Assembly: GCA_016198545.1 (NCBI GenBank)
Contig: JACQIJ010000065.1
Location: 1 to 7,409 of the forward strand
From: Pseudomonadota bacterium
GTDB taxonomy: Bacteria; Pseudomonadota; Alphaproteobacteria; Micavibrionales; Micavibrionaceae
DNA length: 7,409 nt
Reading direction: 5' to 3'
In this document: positions 1 through 7,348 of the stretch, in pieces
Layout of the letters: every line of letters begins with the position of its first letter
Position numbering within the stretch: the stretch's first letter is position 1
The notes under the pieces: generated by a model
What the model was told of the DNA's origin: nothing
Databases searched by the model: none
Seen by the model: the letters and a program-made list of their open reading frames with translations, nothing else
Translations under genes and position numbers: made by a program

Positions 1-440
1 GCCATATGGGGGTCCGCAGGTGTATCCGGCATTGGCGACGGCGGCGGCTCCTCACTGACAATGGCTGCGGGCTGCGGAAGATCAGCGTCCATATTCATCG
101 CCGCAAAGTCCGGCAGCTGCGATACGCTGTCTTCCACCGGCTGGGCCTGCTGCGCTCCCGGCGCAACCGGGGGCGGGGGCGGCGAAGAAGGCTGCATCAG
201 TATATACGCGCCTACACCTGCTGCACACACCAGGACCAGGGCGGGCGCCACCATTTTTTTAATGCCGCCGCCTTTCGGAATTTCACCTACAAAAGCTTCC
301 TCGGCTTCATCCTCCATGTTTTCATCCGCTTCGCCGTACTCGAATCCCATATCCTCGCCGCCGGAAGTTTCCTCGTCTTTATCAATTACAAACTCGCCTT
401 CCGTTGCGTCTTCCGGTCTGTTCTCGTCGTCCGTTGCCAT
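1..440 (-). CDS. Acidic single-pass membrane protein with Pro-rich extracytoplasmic stalk, partial
   Basis: Function not recognised. An open frame starts at the ATG at 440 and runs off the left edge after 146 codons plus two bases, so the C-terminus is missing. Residues 1-55 are strongly acidic (about 23 Asp/Glu) with no visible fold. Residues 56-62 (KGGGIKK) are a positive membrane edge. One hydrophobic segment spans about 63-82 (MVAPALVLVCAAGVGAYILM). Beyond it lies a Pro/Ala/Gln-rich stretch (PSSPPPPPVAPG, 84-95; EEPPPSPMPDTPADP, 130-144). The Lys pair and acidic tail suggest N-terminus inside and the Pro-rich part in the periplasm. This layout occurs in periplasm-spanning anchors such as TonB- or SPOR-type proteins and in some pilus assembly factors, but no diagnostic domain is visible in this part. 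AGGA lies about eight bases before the ATG. It follows the ABC ATPase gene by 120 bases in the same direction. Confidence 0.75.
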   Translation of the reverse strand, partial: MATDDENRPEDATEGEFVIDKDEETSGGEDMGFEYGEADENMEDEAEEAFVGEIPKGGGIKKMVAPALVLVCAAGVGAYILMQPSSPPPPPVAPGAQQAQPVEDSVSQLPDFAAMNMDADLPQPAAIVSEEPPPSPMPDTPADPHM

Positions 441-506
441 TTTGAAAATCCTGTATTCGGAAATGAATAAATCCGGCGCTCATAGCCCCAAAACGCCAGC
501 TACCTT

Positions 507-535
507 ATTAGAATCTATCAGAACTTCGCGCGCAA
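507..535 (-). promoter_or_regulatory. Possible weak sigma-70-type promoter for the leftmost gene
   Basis: In the 120-base gap between the ABC ATPase and the acidic membrane protein gene, the minus strand shows TTGCGC (530-535) and TCTAAT (507-512) with a 17-base spacer. The -10 box matches TATAAT at 5 of 6 bases; the -35 box matches TTGACA only at TTG. The start of transcription would fall near 500, giving a leader of about 60 bases. This could separate the last gene from the operon, but read-through from upstream is equally possible because no clear terminator hairpin is present in the gap. Confidence 0.25.
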
Positions 536-560
536 GGGAATCTTTAGGAAAAAAAGCAAG

Positions 561-1289
561 TCAGGCAGCCCTCTGCTCTTGAATGATATTAAGAAAAGCT
601 TTTTCAAGACTGTCTTCATGGCCAGCCATACATAATTCTTTAGGGGTTCCTTTAAAAACAATCTTTTTTTCGGCCAGCACCGCAGTCTGATTGCACATCT
701 CGCCCAGATCCGAGAGAATATGGGAGCTTAAAAACACAGTCCTGCCCGACTTGCTAATATCTAAAAGCACCCTTTTAACCATAATACGCGCCCACGGATC
801 AAGACCGCTCATTGGTTCATCGAGAATCAACAAGGGACACTCCGTCAATAGCGTCGCTATTAATCCAAGCTTCTGACGCATTCCTTTGGAATATGTCTGC
901 GCTCTGTTTGCCAGAACGGCATAATCCAGGTGCAGATTTTCGCAAATCTTCCTGACGGATTCTTCCGGCATGCGCTTGTTGTAAATGGACAGAGAAAAAT
1001 CTATGAATTCACGCCCTGAAAGAAATGCGGGAGATTCAAAGCGTTCGGGAAGATATGCCACATTCCTCCGGCTGCGCACATCAAGACTGTCCTTCCCTTC
1101 CAGGACAACCTGGCCCGAATCGTAACGCTTCAGGCCAAGCATGGTCTTTATAAGGGTTGTCTTGCCCGCCCCGTTCAACCCTATCAGGCCGAAAATGCTG
1201 CCGCGCGCGACATCCAGAGAAACATCCCTGATCGCGACATTGCGACCATAAGATGCCGTCACACCCCTGATGGAAAGCGAAAGAGTCAT
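561..1289 (-). CDS. ABC transporter ATP-binding protein
   Basis: Cytoplasmic nucleotide-binding subunit of an ABC transporter, 242 residues, of the type that pairs with ABC-2 permeases (CcmA/DrrA-like). Walker A is GLNGAGKTT (37-45). The signature is YSKGMRQK (133-140) in place of LSGGQ, and Walker B with catalytic Glu is LLILDEP (153-159, Glu158), followed by SGLDP (161-165). The switch histidine is His190 (SSHIL). The Q-loop region reads AYLPERFESPAFLSGREF (78-95); no Gln is seen, and LPE fits the ABC-2 exporter subgroup. The gene starts 8 bases after the stop of the PilP/MshK-like gene, with only a weak ribosome site (GGGG about 15 bases upstream), so translation probably depends on the preceding gene. 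No permease gene lies in the window. Myxococcus PilH is a precedent for an ABC ATPase in a type IV pilus locus, but the substrate here is unknown. Confidence 0.93.
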   Translation of the reverse strand: MTLSLSIRGVTASYGRNVAIRDVSLDVARGSIFGLIGLNGAGKTTLIKTMLGLKRYDSGQVVLEGKDSLDVRSRRNVAYLPERFESPAFLSGREFIDFSLSIYNKRMPEESVRKICENLHLDYAVLANRAQTYSKGMRQKLGLIATLLTECPLLILDEPMSGLDPWARIMVKRVLLDISKSGRTVFLSSHILSDLGEMCNQTAVLAEKKIVFKGTPKELCMAGHEDSLEKAFLNIIQEQRAA

Positions 1290-1297
1290 TAAATGCG

Positions 1298-1942
1298 CTA
1301 TGTACCCCTGCCCGGCAGGAAAATGCGTGAATCCAGATTGAATCGTTGATGCGGACGCAAGCGCACGGGATAAATAACGTTCGTGTAAGAATCAAACCAT
1401 TTCAGGTCGACATATTCCTTTCTTACTTTTAGATCTATGATTTCCTCCGGCAGCGCATCCGGCTCCACGCGCTGGCCGTTCAACCATATCGTCCATTTGT
1501 CGCCATGAAAAAATACTATGCCGCCGAGACTCAGTTCCCTGATGCCCATTTCCCTGGCTGCCTCGCTATCGCCGCTCGCCGCCAACTCTCCGGCCGTGGG
1601 CGGACGAGCCAGAAAACCGATTTTCGCCTCCTGAAGCAGGGCGTACTGCCACGGCGTGAACAGCAGTGTCTTCAATTCACGCGGCTCAGTCTGCGCCGGA
1701 CTGATTTTTGCCTTGCGCTGATAGGCATCCTGCAATCCCACGCGCAGCAACTCATCCTGCAAAAAATCTTTCGGGACGGATTCTTCATGATTGGTCTCGC
1801 CGGCCACAGCCTCGCCGCCGGGAACCTGCGCGACCGCCGGGGCGGGGCCCTGATACTGCGGCGCCTCCTGCGCAGCGGCCGATCCTGCCGAAGCAAGAGC
1901 CAGCATGAAACAGGCCCCTGTATATAAAAGCTGCCGTCTCAT
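1298..1942 (-). CDS. Exported PilP/MshK/GspB-like periplasmic protein
   Basis: A 214-residue protein with a Sec signal peptide: RR at 2-3, hydrophobic core about 10-20, and AXA-type cleavage near residue 24 (SAAA-QEAP). Cys11 is not in a convincing lipobox, so a soluble or loosely tethered periplasmic protein is more likely than a lipoprotein. A Pro/Ala/Gly-rich linker (about 25-50) is followed by a charged helical part. Residues 137-211 form a run of short beta strands: LGGIVFFHGDKWTIWLNGQ, then IIDLKVRKEYVDLKW, then a closing RFNLDSRIFLPG. That pattern (strand, WLNG turn, 'V..V....V.L') resembles the small beta domain of MshK/GspB/PilP/GspC proteins, which links the inner-membrane complex to the secretin. 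It is placed directly after the PilO-like gene, as pilP and mshK are, and overlaps it by four bases (ATGA) with a G-rich ribosome site eight bases upstream. The family call is structural inference. Confidence 0.65.
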   Translation of the reverse strand: MRRQLLYTGACFMLALASAGSAAAQEAPQYQGPAPAVAQVPGGEAVAGETNHEESVPKDFLQDELLRVGLQDAYQRKAKISPAQTEPRELKTLLFTPWQYALLQEAKIGFLARPPTAGELAASGDSEAAREMGIRELSLGGIVFFHGDKWTIWLNGQRVEPDALPEEIIDLKVRKEYVDLKWFDSYTNVIYPVRLRPHQRFNLDSRIFLPGRGT

Positions 1943-2598
1943 TGCATCTGCCCCCCGCCAGGCTGACCGACGAGAGATTCGGGCATCATCGTGCGCCAGC
2001 TAAAATCAACCGTACCCTTGACGAGCGTCGCTGCGGTTCCACTGCCTATCTGACGCAAGGTCGCTTCATTGACATCCGCGGCGCGCTCTATCTTCACGTT
2101 CTGAACGGATACGTGACCGGGAAACGCATTCTCAATCCAGAAAATAAAGTTGTAGAAATCCATATCATCCAGCGCCTCTATATCGATCGAAACGGGCGTA
2201 TTGACGACGACGCGTCCGGAGTTTTCAGCCTCTTTTTTCTTTTCAAGCTTTGCCGCCTGCATATTGTAACGCGCCGTCAGAACATTGGTATAGCGCTGCG
2301 CGGCCTCAATGCGTTCACGCGCAACAACACGGCTCTGATCGCTGAAAAACCCGGTTGCCTCCAGCGCCTGAAAATGATCCTTCTGAGCCTGAATCTGCTC
2401 ATACTCCATCTTCAGCCGTTCAGCATCTTCCCTTTTCACGATGGCCTGCTGGCGCACCGTACGAAATTCACGCTCGATCTGCATGCTGTGCGGCATATAG
2501 TACAGATAGACCGCAGCCCCCATCGCAACATCCGCGACCGCCAGCGCCAACAGCAGGACTATCCTCTTGAACCCCAGAGTTTTAAAAATCCCTGTCAT
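1939..2598 (-). CDS. PilO/GspM/MshJ-like bitopic membrane protein
   Basis: A 219-residue protein with the PilO-type plan. It has a short positive cytoplasmic end (KTLGFKR), one transmembrane segment at about 12-34, a charged coiled-coil-like region at about 38-78, and a periplasmic alpha/beta domain. Within the last, FYNFIFWIENAFPGHVSVQNVKIER (about 148-172) and VKGTVDFSW (193-201) look like the strand-helix-strand elements of the ferredoxin-like PilO/GspM fold. In the families this protein pairs with PilN/GspL in the periplasm to form the alignment complex. Its start overlaps the stop of the PilM/N gene by four bases (ATGA) with GGGG seven bases upstream, which suggests translational coupling and a matched protein ratio. 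The C-terminus ends in a Gly/Gln-rich tail. The call rests on topology and position more than on sequence identity. Confidence 0.75.
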   Translation of the reverse strand: MTGIFKTLGFKRIVLLLALAVADVAMGAAVYLYYMPHSMQIEREFRTVRQQAIVKREDAERLKMEYEQIQAQKDHFQALEATGFFSDQSRVVARERIEAAQRYTNVLTARYNMQAAKLEKKKEAENSGRVVVNTPVSIDIEALDDMDFYNFIFWIENAFPGHVSVQNVKIERAADVNEATLRQIGSGTAATLVKGTVDFSWRTMMPESLVGQPGGGQMQ

Positions 2599-4211
2599 TG
2601 TATAGCCCCGCGAATGCTGATTTCCGCTACGCCTTTTTCCGAAGCAATGTCCTTTGCCGAACGCCCGACAGCGCCCGAAAACGTATCGCTATACTCCAGG
2701 CCGGCCACATTTCTTTGAACGACCACATCATATCCCGGCATTGTCGCCGTCAGCCTGCGCTTCAGATCGTTGACCTCCCTGACTCCCACTTCGGGCTCCA
2801 CAGAGGGGGGGAAGCTTAATTTAATCAGCATATTCACTTGCGGACGCTGCTGCTGTTCCTGACCGGAAAGCGCAGCGGCAGACTGCGGATCCAGAGGCGG
2901 AGGCGTTATATAGTCCACAGTCACTATATCAAGCCTCAGATTGTCGCCCAGAGCCTCTCCCAGCTTCTTTATGAGGGTCAGCGTGCGCATTTTATCTTTA
3001 TCCAGAACGCTGTACGTTTCTATGGCGCCCTGCACCAGCCGCACATCGAAACCCAGCGCGGCCATGCGATCCACTTCCTGCTGATGGTCTTTTTCAGCCT
3101 GCGCAAGTATCCTTTTCTGGTTATCGAGATCATCTTGCATAGCGGACATCGATTGCATCATGCTGAACATATGCCAGCCGAGGTAACCGCCCGCAAGGAT
3201 AAGGCCTACCATAAAAAGTGCGGCAACCTGGCGCGGCTTCCCTATCCGGGCCAATTCAACCGCCTCCATGGGAAGGGTAAACCGCGACTTGCGCCCGGAC
3301 CATGCCGCATAGAGCGGGTCGGCATAGCGGGAATTGTCTTGAACCCCTATGTTCATCCCTATCTCGCGCGCCGCTTCCGGCGCCGACAACGCCGTATAGT
3401 GGCATGGTATGTTCACGAGATTTTCGAGAAGCGCGCCCGATTCGGAATCGCTTATCACGATAAGATCGACCCCTTCCGCCGAAGAGAAACCGAAACGAGA
3501 AAGATAGCTTATGGTCGCCTTGAATTCCTGACTGACATCGCGCGCCCATATATCCGGCGCATTGTCGGCTTCGGTCATGGGTGTCATGCGAGTCATTGCC
3601 AGCTGCCCGTCGCGTGTAATAACCTGACGCAACCCCCCGTCACGGTGCTGCCCCATGAACACAACCCACCGCGAGGGTTTTCTGCTTTTACCCGCCAGCC
3701 GCACCGCCAGAGTCTGAACCATTTCGGCGCCTTCCACGGGAAGCAGGCAAAATCCTGCAATCGGCACCATCGCCGCCTTTACAGCGGAAAAGGATTTCGC
3801 CACCGGTTCCGACATGGGAATGCCTGCGAAAAGATAGAGCCCCCCGCCGTGTTTTTTCTTGCCTCCCGACTCCCCCTTATCCCACTTCAGCGGCAAAGCG
3901 CCGCGAATGGGGTAATTGGGAAACGAGACCTGCAGCTTCCTTTTTAAAACATTTGCCTTATCCATGGCCCCAACGCGCGGCATGCGCTGGCCGCCCTTGA
4001 AATGCTGATCCGTCATGTCATTGAGAATAAGCGCAGGCTTGCTGCCGCAGGCCCGCCTCAGAGCTGTAACAACGACATCCTCAAAATCATCATTCTGCCA
4101 GGAAACCGAACCGACGAAGCGCGCCGCATTAAACGTCACATTATATATATGCAACGCATCATCCCCGATGACGAGGACACTTCTTGACGGTGTTAAAAAA
4201 GGTACGGCCAT
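2595..4211 (-). CDS. PilM-PilN (GspL/MshI-like) fusion, inner-membrane alignment subcomplex
   Basis: Predicted bitopic inner-membrane protein of 538 residues. Residues 1 to about 325 are a mostly soluble alpha/beta region in the place of the PilM/cytoplasmic GspL domain. One transmembrane segment follows at about 328-350 (VAALFMVGLILAGGYLGWHMF). A coiled-coil-like stretch (about 356-385) and a periplasmic PilN-like C-terminal region come next, with an Asp/Pro/Gln-rich insert near 435-457. Sequence similarity is weak. The call rests on architecture, size and position between the platform and PilO-like genes. In the families PilM binds the ATPase and PilN pairs with PilO; here both would be one chain. 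An ATG at 4292 would overlap the platform gene by 61 bases. The ATG at 4211 lies 20 bases after that gene's stop, has AGGG nine bases upstream, and gives a start (MAVPFLTPSRSVLVIGDD) that leads straight into a beta strand, so it is preferred. The stop overlaps the next start (ATGA). Confidence 0.75.
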   Translation of the reverse strand: MAVPFLTPSRSVLVIGDDALHIYNVTFNAARFVGSVSWQNDDFEDVVVTALRRACGSKPALILNDMTDQHFKGGQRMPRVGAMDKANVLKRKLQVSFPNYPIRGALPLKWDKGESGGKKKHGGGLYLFAGIPMSEPVAKSFSAVKAAMVPIAGFCLLPVEGAEMVQTLAVRLAGKSRKPSRWVVFMGQHRDGGLRQVITRDGQLAMTRMTPMTEADNAPDIWARDVSQEFKATISYLSRFGFSSAEGVDLIVISDSESGALLENLVNIPCHYTALSAPEAAREIGMNIGVQDNSRYADPLYAAWSGRKSRFTLPMEAVELARIGKPRQVAALFMVGLILAGGYLGWHMFSMMQSMSAMQDDLDNQKRILAQAEKDHQQEVDRMAALGFDVRLVQGAIETYSVLDKDKMRTLTLIKKLGEALGDNLRLDIVTVDYITPPPLDPQSAAALSGQEQQQRPQVNMLIKLSFPPSVEPEVGVREVNDLKRRLTATMPGYDVVVQRNVAGLEYSDTFSGAVGRSAKDIASEKGVAEISIRGAIQ

Positions 4212-4231
4212 ACCTGAAAACCCTGCAGAGG

Positions 4232-5449
4232 TTAGAAGTCCATATTTTCGAAACTCGAGTAGATTGGCCCGAAAACGGCCACGGCAATCCATAATATCAT
4301 ACCACCAAGCACGACGGTAAGGGAAGGCTCAATCATGGCAATAAGCGCCTGCACCGATTCATCGACATCGCTTGTGTAAAAATCCGACACCTGATCAAGC
4401 ACCGTTGTCAGATTACCGGACTCTTCGCCCACCTTGAGCATGCGCACGACCATGCTCGGAAATTCGCCGGACATGTTGAACGCCTCCGACAAGGGACTCC
4501 CCGCATGAACCTGTTCCTGAACGCCTACCAGCGCCTCAATGATGGCTCTGTTATTGACCGTTTTGCGCGCCGCCTCCAGGCCGTGCAAAACATCGACGCC
4601 GCTGGCAAAAAGAGCCCCGAACGTCTGCGCAAACCGCGCGATATTGATTTTCCTGATAAGCGGCCCGAAAGTGGGCATATTCAACATCCACAAATCTATG
4701 CGGTACGCCATGTCCTCTGAGACGCGCCGCAGCACAATGATGATGGCCGCAATCACTATTGGCGCGGCAACAACAGCCCACCAGAAACTGACGAAGAAAT
4801 CCGATGTCGCCATCAGGGCCGTCGTGTAGAAAGGCAAATCCTGATCCAAATAGCGGATGAAATCGACAATCTGCGGCACGACAACGGCCATCATAATAAC
4901 GATCGTTATGACGACGACGACCGTAACGACAATAGGATATCGCGTCGCCTTGCGGATCTTGGCCTGCATCTGATCAACCCATTTCAGATACTTGATGAGC
5001 TGCCTGTATGATGAAACCAGATCCCCCGTTTCCTCCCCCGCGCCAACCAAAGAAATATAAAGGTTTGTAAAAACCTTCGGGTGAAGCGCCATCGCTTCGG
5101 ACAGGGAGCTCCCGTCGGAAACATCCCTGTGAATTTCCGACATGATGTCGCGCAGCCCCTCGTGTTCCGTCGTGTCACGTATATCCGCAAGGGATTCAAG
5201 GAGCGGCACGCCTGCGTCCTGCATCTGCTCAAGGTGCAGGAACAACTGGATCAGATCCCTGACGCGGACCTTCTTCTGCAGGAAAAACGAGGGGAGCAAA
5301 CTGCTTCTTTTCTCCAGCGACGAACACTGAAGAAGCTCCATCCCCGCGCTGTTAAGCTGGTTGTAAAGATCTATCTCGTTAATGGCGGAAATCACGCCCT
5401 TGACAGGACGCCCGCGGCTGTTAATGGCCCTATATTTGTATCTTGGCAT
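4232..5449 (-). CDS. gspF: GspF/PilC-type inner-membrane platform protein
   Basis: Polytopic platform protein of type II secretion/type IV pilus machines, 405 residues, the usual family length. It sits at the centre of the inner-membrane complex and is thought to be driven by the assembly ATPase to lift pilin subunits. The start MPRYKYRAI matches the typical family opening (short N-terminal beta segment). Two repeated cytoplasmic T2SSF domains follow. Each carries the conserved Gly-Glu-Glu element: GAGEETGDL at 136-144 and KVGEESGNL at 339-347. Hydrophobic segments lie at about 172-193, 219-240 and 373-394, with the typical IEPSLTVVLGGMI in the last. GGA lies eight bases before the ATG. It follows the ATPase gene by 24 bases and precedes the PilM/N-like gene by 20 bases, the usual E-F pairing. 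Nothing is truncated. Confidence 0.96.
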   Translation of the reverse strand: MPRYKYRAINSRGRPVKGVISAINEIDLYNQLNSAGMELLQCSSLEKRSSLLPSFFLQKKVRVRDLIQLFLHLEQMQDAGVPLLESLADIRDTTEHEGLRDIMSEIHRDVSDGSSLSEAMALHPKVFTNLYISLVGAGEETGDLVSSYRQLIKYLKWVDQMQAKIRKATRYPIVVTVVVVITIVIMMAVVVPQIVDFIRYLDQDLPFYTTALMATSDFFVSFWWAVVAAPIVIAAIIIVLRRVSEDMAYRIDLWMLNMPTFGPLIRKINIARFAQTFGALFASGVDVLHGLEAARKTVNNRAIIEALVGVQEQVHAGSPLSEAFNMSGEFPSMVVRMLKVGEESGNLTTVLDQVSDFYTSDVDESVQALIAMIEPSLTVVLGGMILWIAVAVFGPIYSSFENMDF

Positions 5450-5473
5450 ATCGTACAGTCCGAAAAGACGAGA

Positions 5474-7348
5474 TTAGGCGTTGATATCGACGGCATCGGC
5501 GAGAGAAGAAAGCGTGGTTATGCCTTCCAGTATCTTAAGAATGCCATCGTCTTTCATGCTTTTAAAGCCTTTTTCTATAGCAGCGTGCCTCATCTGCGCC
5601 TTTGAGCCGTTATTGGCGATAATTTCATCCAAATCTTCATCAATCAACAATATCTCCGCTATCGATATACGCCCCTTGTATCCTTGTCCGCCGCATACCT
5701 GGCATCCGCCCTGCTTCGCCTTGTAAACGGTTGGAGGATTTTTGGGATCGGCTTTCAGTATCTGGCACTCTTTCTCATCAGGCTGATAGGGAACCCGGCA
5801 CTCCTTGCAAAGTCTGCGCACCAAACGCTGTGCAAAAACAGCGATAATTGCGCCCGACACCATGCCCGGCTTTAACCCCAGATCCAGCAAACGCGGGATA
5901 GCGCCGAAGGAATCGTTGGTATGCAGCGTAGTGTAAACCTGGTGACCCGTCATGGCGGCCTTCAGCGCCATCTCCGCCGTAGTCGGATCACGTATCTCGC
6001 CGATAAAAATGATATCCGGATCCTGACGCAATATGGCACGAATGCCATCAGCAAAATCCAGCACGCCCTCACGAATAGGAGTCTGCCGTATCATGGGCAG
6101 GGAGTATTCGACAGGGTCTTCCATTGTCTGAATATTGACCTCCACATCATTAATTTCATTAATCATTGAATAAAGAGAGGTCGTCTTGCCGCTGCCGGTC
6201 GGACCCGTCACTATGATGATGCCTTCAGGGCGCTCCTGCGCTCTTCTTATCTTGACTAAATTTCCTTCGCTAAATCCCAGATTTTCCAGCGGAACTATGC
6301 TCTGGCTCTGATCCAGAACGCGCAAAACGATGTTTTCGCCGTGCACCGTGGGCAGCGATGAAACGCGAAAATCCGCTACGCGCCCGCCGACATTCATGTT
6401 AAAGCGGCCGTCCTGGGGCGACATTTTGTCGGCAATATTCATATTAGACATGATTTTCAGGCGCTGCGATATCGCACTCCAATGGTTCCTGTGCAATATC
6501 TGGGCAGTGTAGAGTACGCCGTCCTTGCGGTAACGCAAACGAACGAAGTTTTCCTCAGGCTCAAAGTGAAGATCCGATATGCTCAGCTTCACCGCATCGA
6601 ACACCAGCGCATTGACAAGGCGTACAATCGGGTGCGTATAAGCTTCTTCTTCTTTCAGCGTTGCAAGATCCGGCGCCTGCCCTTCTTCCAGTTCTTTCAG
6701 GATTCCTGAAATAGAGCTTGCATATCCATAGGCTGCATCAATCGCCTCGGAAAGAATTGAAGGAGTCGTTACAAGCTGCTTGATTGTAATATTTTTCGGT
6801 AAAAACCGGCGTAACGCATCCAGGGCGACGACGTCATAGGGATCGGCCATAGCCACAACGACCATGTCGTTGGTAACAGATACCGGCAGAACCTGATGTT
6901 TGACCGCAAGACCCTTATCAATAATTCCCAACGCCTCGCCGTCCAGAATCGTCAGTTTCGGATTGAAAACCTCGAATCCAGAGCTCTCCGCCAGAAACGT
7001 CGTCAGTGTTTCTTCGCTTATAAAGCCCAGATCGACCAGCACCTCGCCTAAAAGCTTGCCGCTGACTTTTTTCTCCTGAAGGGCCACGTTCAACTGGTCT
7101 TCGCTGATAATTCCCATAGAGACAAGGCGTTCGCCGATACGTCCGCCTGACCCGGCAGCAGCCGTTTCCTGGCTTTCGCCTTCTTTCAGATCCCTCCCGC
7201 CGCGGGGAACAATCTGGCGGGTTTTACCGCTGGCATCACCTTCCTGCGTTTTATCAGACTTGCGCGCAACCAGGGAACCGCCGCCCCCGGATTGTTCCTG
7301 AGGCGATGCCTTATTGCTCTTCATGTCCTTCTTGTCCCTAAAATTCAT
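5474..7348 (-). CDS. gspE: GspE/PilB/MshE-type filament assembly ATPase with MshEN-like N-terminus
   Basis: Secretion/pilus AAA-type ATPase that powers filament or pseudopilus assembly at the cytoplasmic face of the inner membrane, about 624 residues from the chosen start. Residue numbers here count from that start. Residues 1-69 are a Gly/Ser/Lys-rich flexible linker. Residues 70-122 hold two tandem repeats (RIGERLVSMG..., LLGEVLVDLG...) like the c-di-GMP-binding MshEN domain. The core has Walker A GPTGSGKT (382-389), the Asp box MEDPVEY (409-415), Walker B with DIIFIGEIRD (445-454) and the His box TGHQVYTTLHTN (467-478). CxxC pairs at 514/517 and 549/552 form the zinc tetracysteine site of GspE/PilB. 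All catalytic motifs look intact. The frame is open to an ATG at 7399, but that has no usable ribosome site. The ATG at 7348 has GGGGA ten bases upstream and is preferred; an ATG at 7324 is also possible. The platform gene starts 24 bases downstream. Assembly rather than retraction (PilT) is favoured by the long N-terminus and tetracysteine site. Confidence 0.95.
   Translation of the reverse strand: MNFRDKKDMKSNKASPQEQSGGGGSLVARKSDKTQEGDASGKTRQIVPRGGRDLKEGESQETAAAGSGGRIGERLVSMGIISEDQLNVALQEKKVSGKLLGEVLVDLGFISEETLTTFLAESSGFEVFNPKLTILDGEALGIIDKGLAVKHQVLPVSVTNDMVVVAMADPYDVVALDALRRFLPKNITIKQLVTTPSILSEAIDAAYGYASSISGILKELEEGQAPDLATLKEEEAYTHPIVRLVNALVFDAVKLSISDLHFEPEENFVRLRYRKDGVLYTAQILHRNHWSAISQRLKIMSNMNIADKMSPQDGRFNMNVGGRVADFRVSSLPTVHGENIVLRVLDQSQSIVPLENLGFSEGNLVKIRRAQERPEGIIIVTGPTGSGKTTSLYSMINEINDVEVNIQTMEDPVEYSLPMIRQTPIREGVLDFADGIRAILRQDPDIIFIGEIRDPTTAEMALKAAMTGHQVYTTLHTNDSFGAIPRLLDLGLKPGMVSGAIIAVFAQRLVRRLCKECRVPYQPDEKECQILKADPKNPPTVYKAKQGGCQVCGGQGYKGRISIAEILLIDEDLDEIIANNGSKAQMRHAAIEKGFKSMKDDGILKILEGITTLSSLADAVDINA

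Noticed and set aside
461..500. Possible hairpin CTGGCG...CGCCGG in the gap after the ABC ATPase gene, considered as a terminator.
   Set aside because: The stem is about six pairs with a G-T pair and a long loop of about 15 bases, and no T-run follows.
6..582. Two plus-strand open frames at the left edge.
   Set aside because: They are antisense to the acidic membrane protein frame, which has a ribosome site, a membrane segment and sensible composition.
1942..3947. Long plus-strand open frames opposite the alignment-complex genes (1942-2718 and 2838-3947).
   Set aside because: They lie antisense to well-supported genes, are rich in His/Arg from reverse reading, and show no domains.
4212..4292. 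Extended start of the PilM/N-like gene at 4292, overlapping the platform gene.
   Set aside because: It would overlap the platform coding region by 61 bases, while the ATG at 4211 has a ribosome site and fits the gene spacing.
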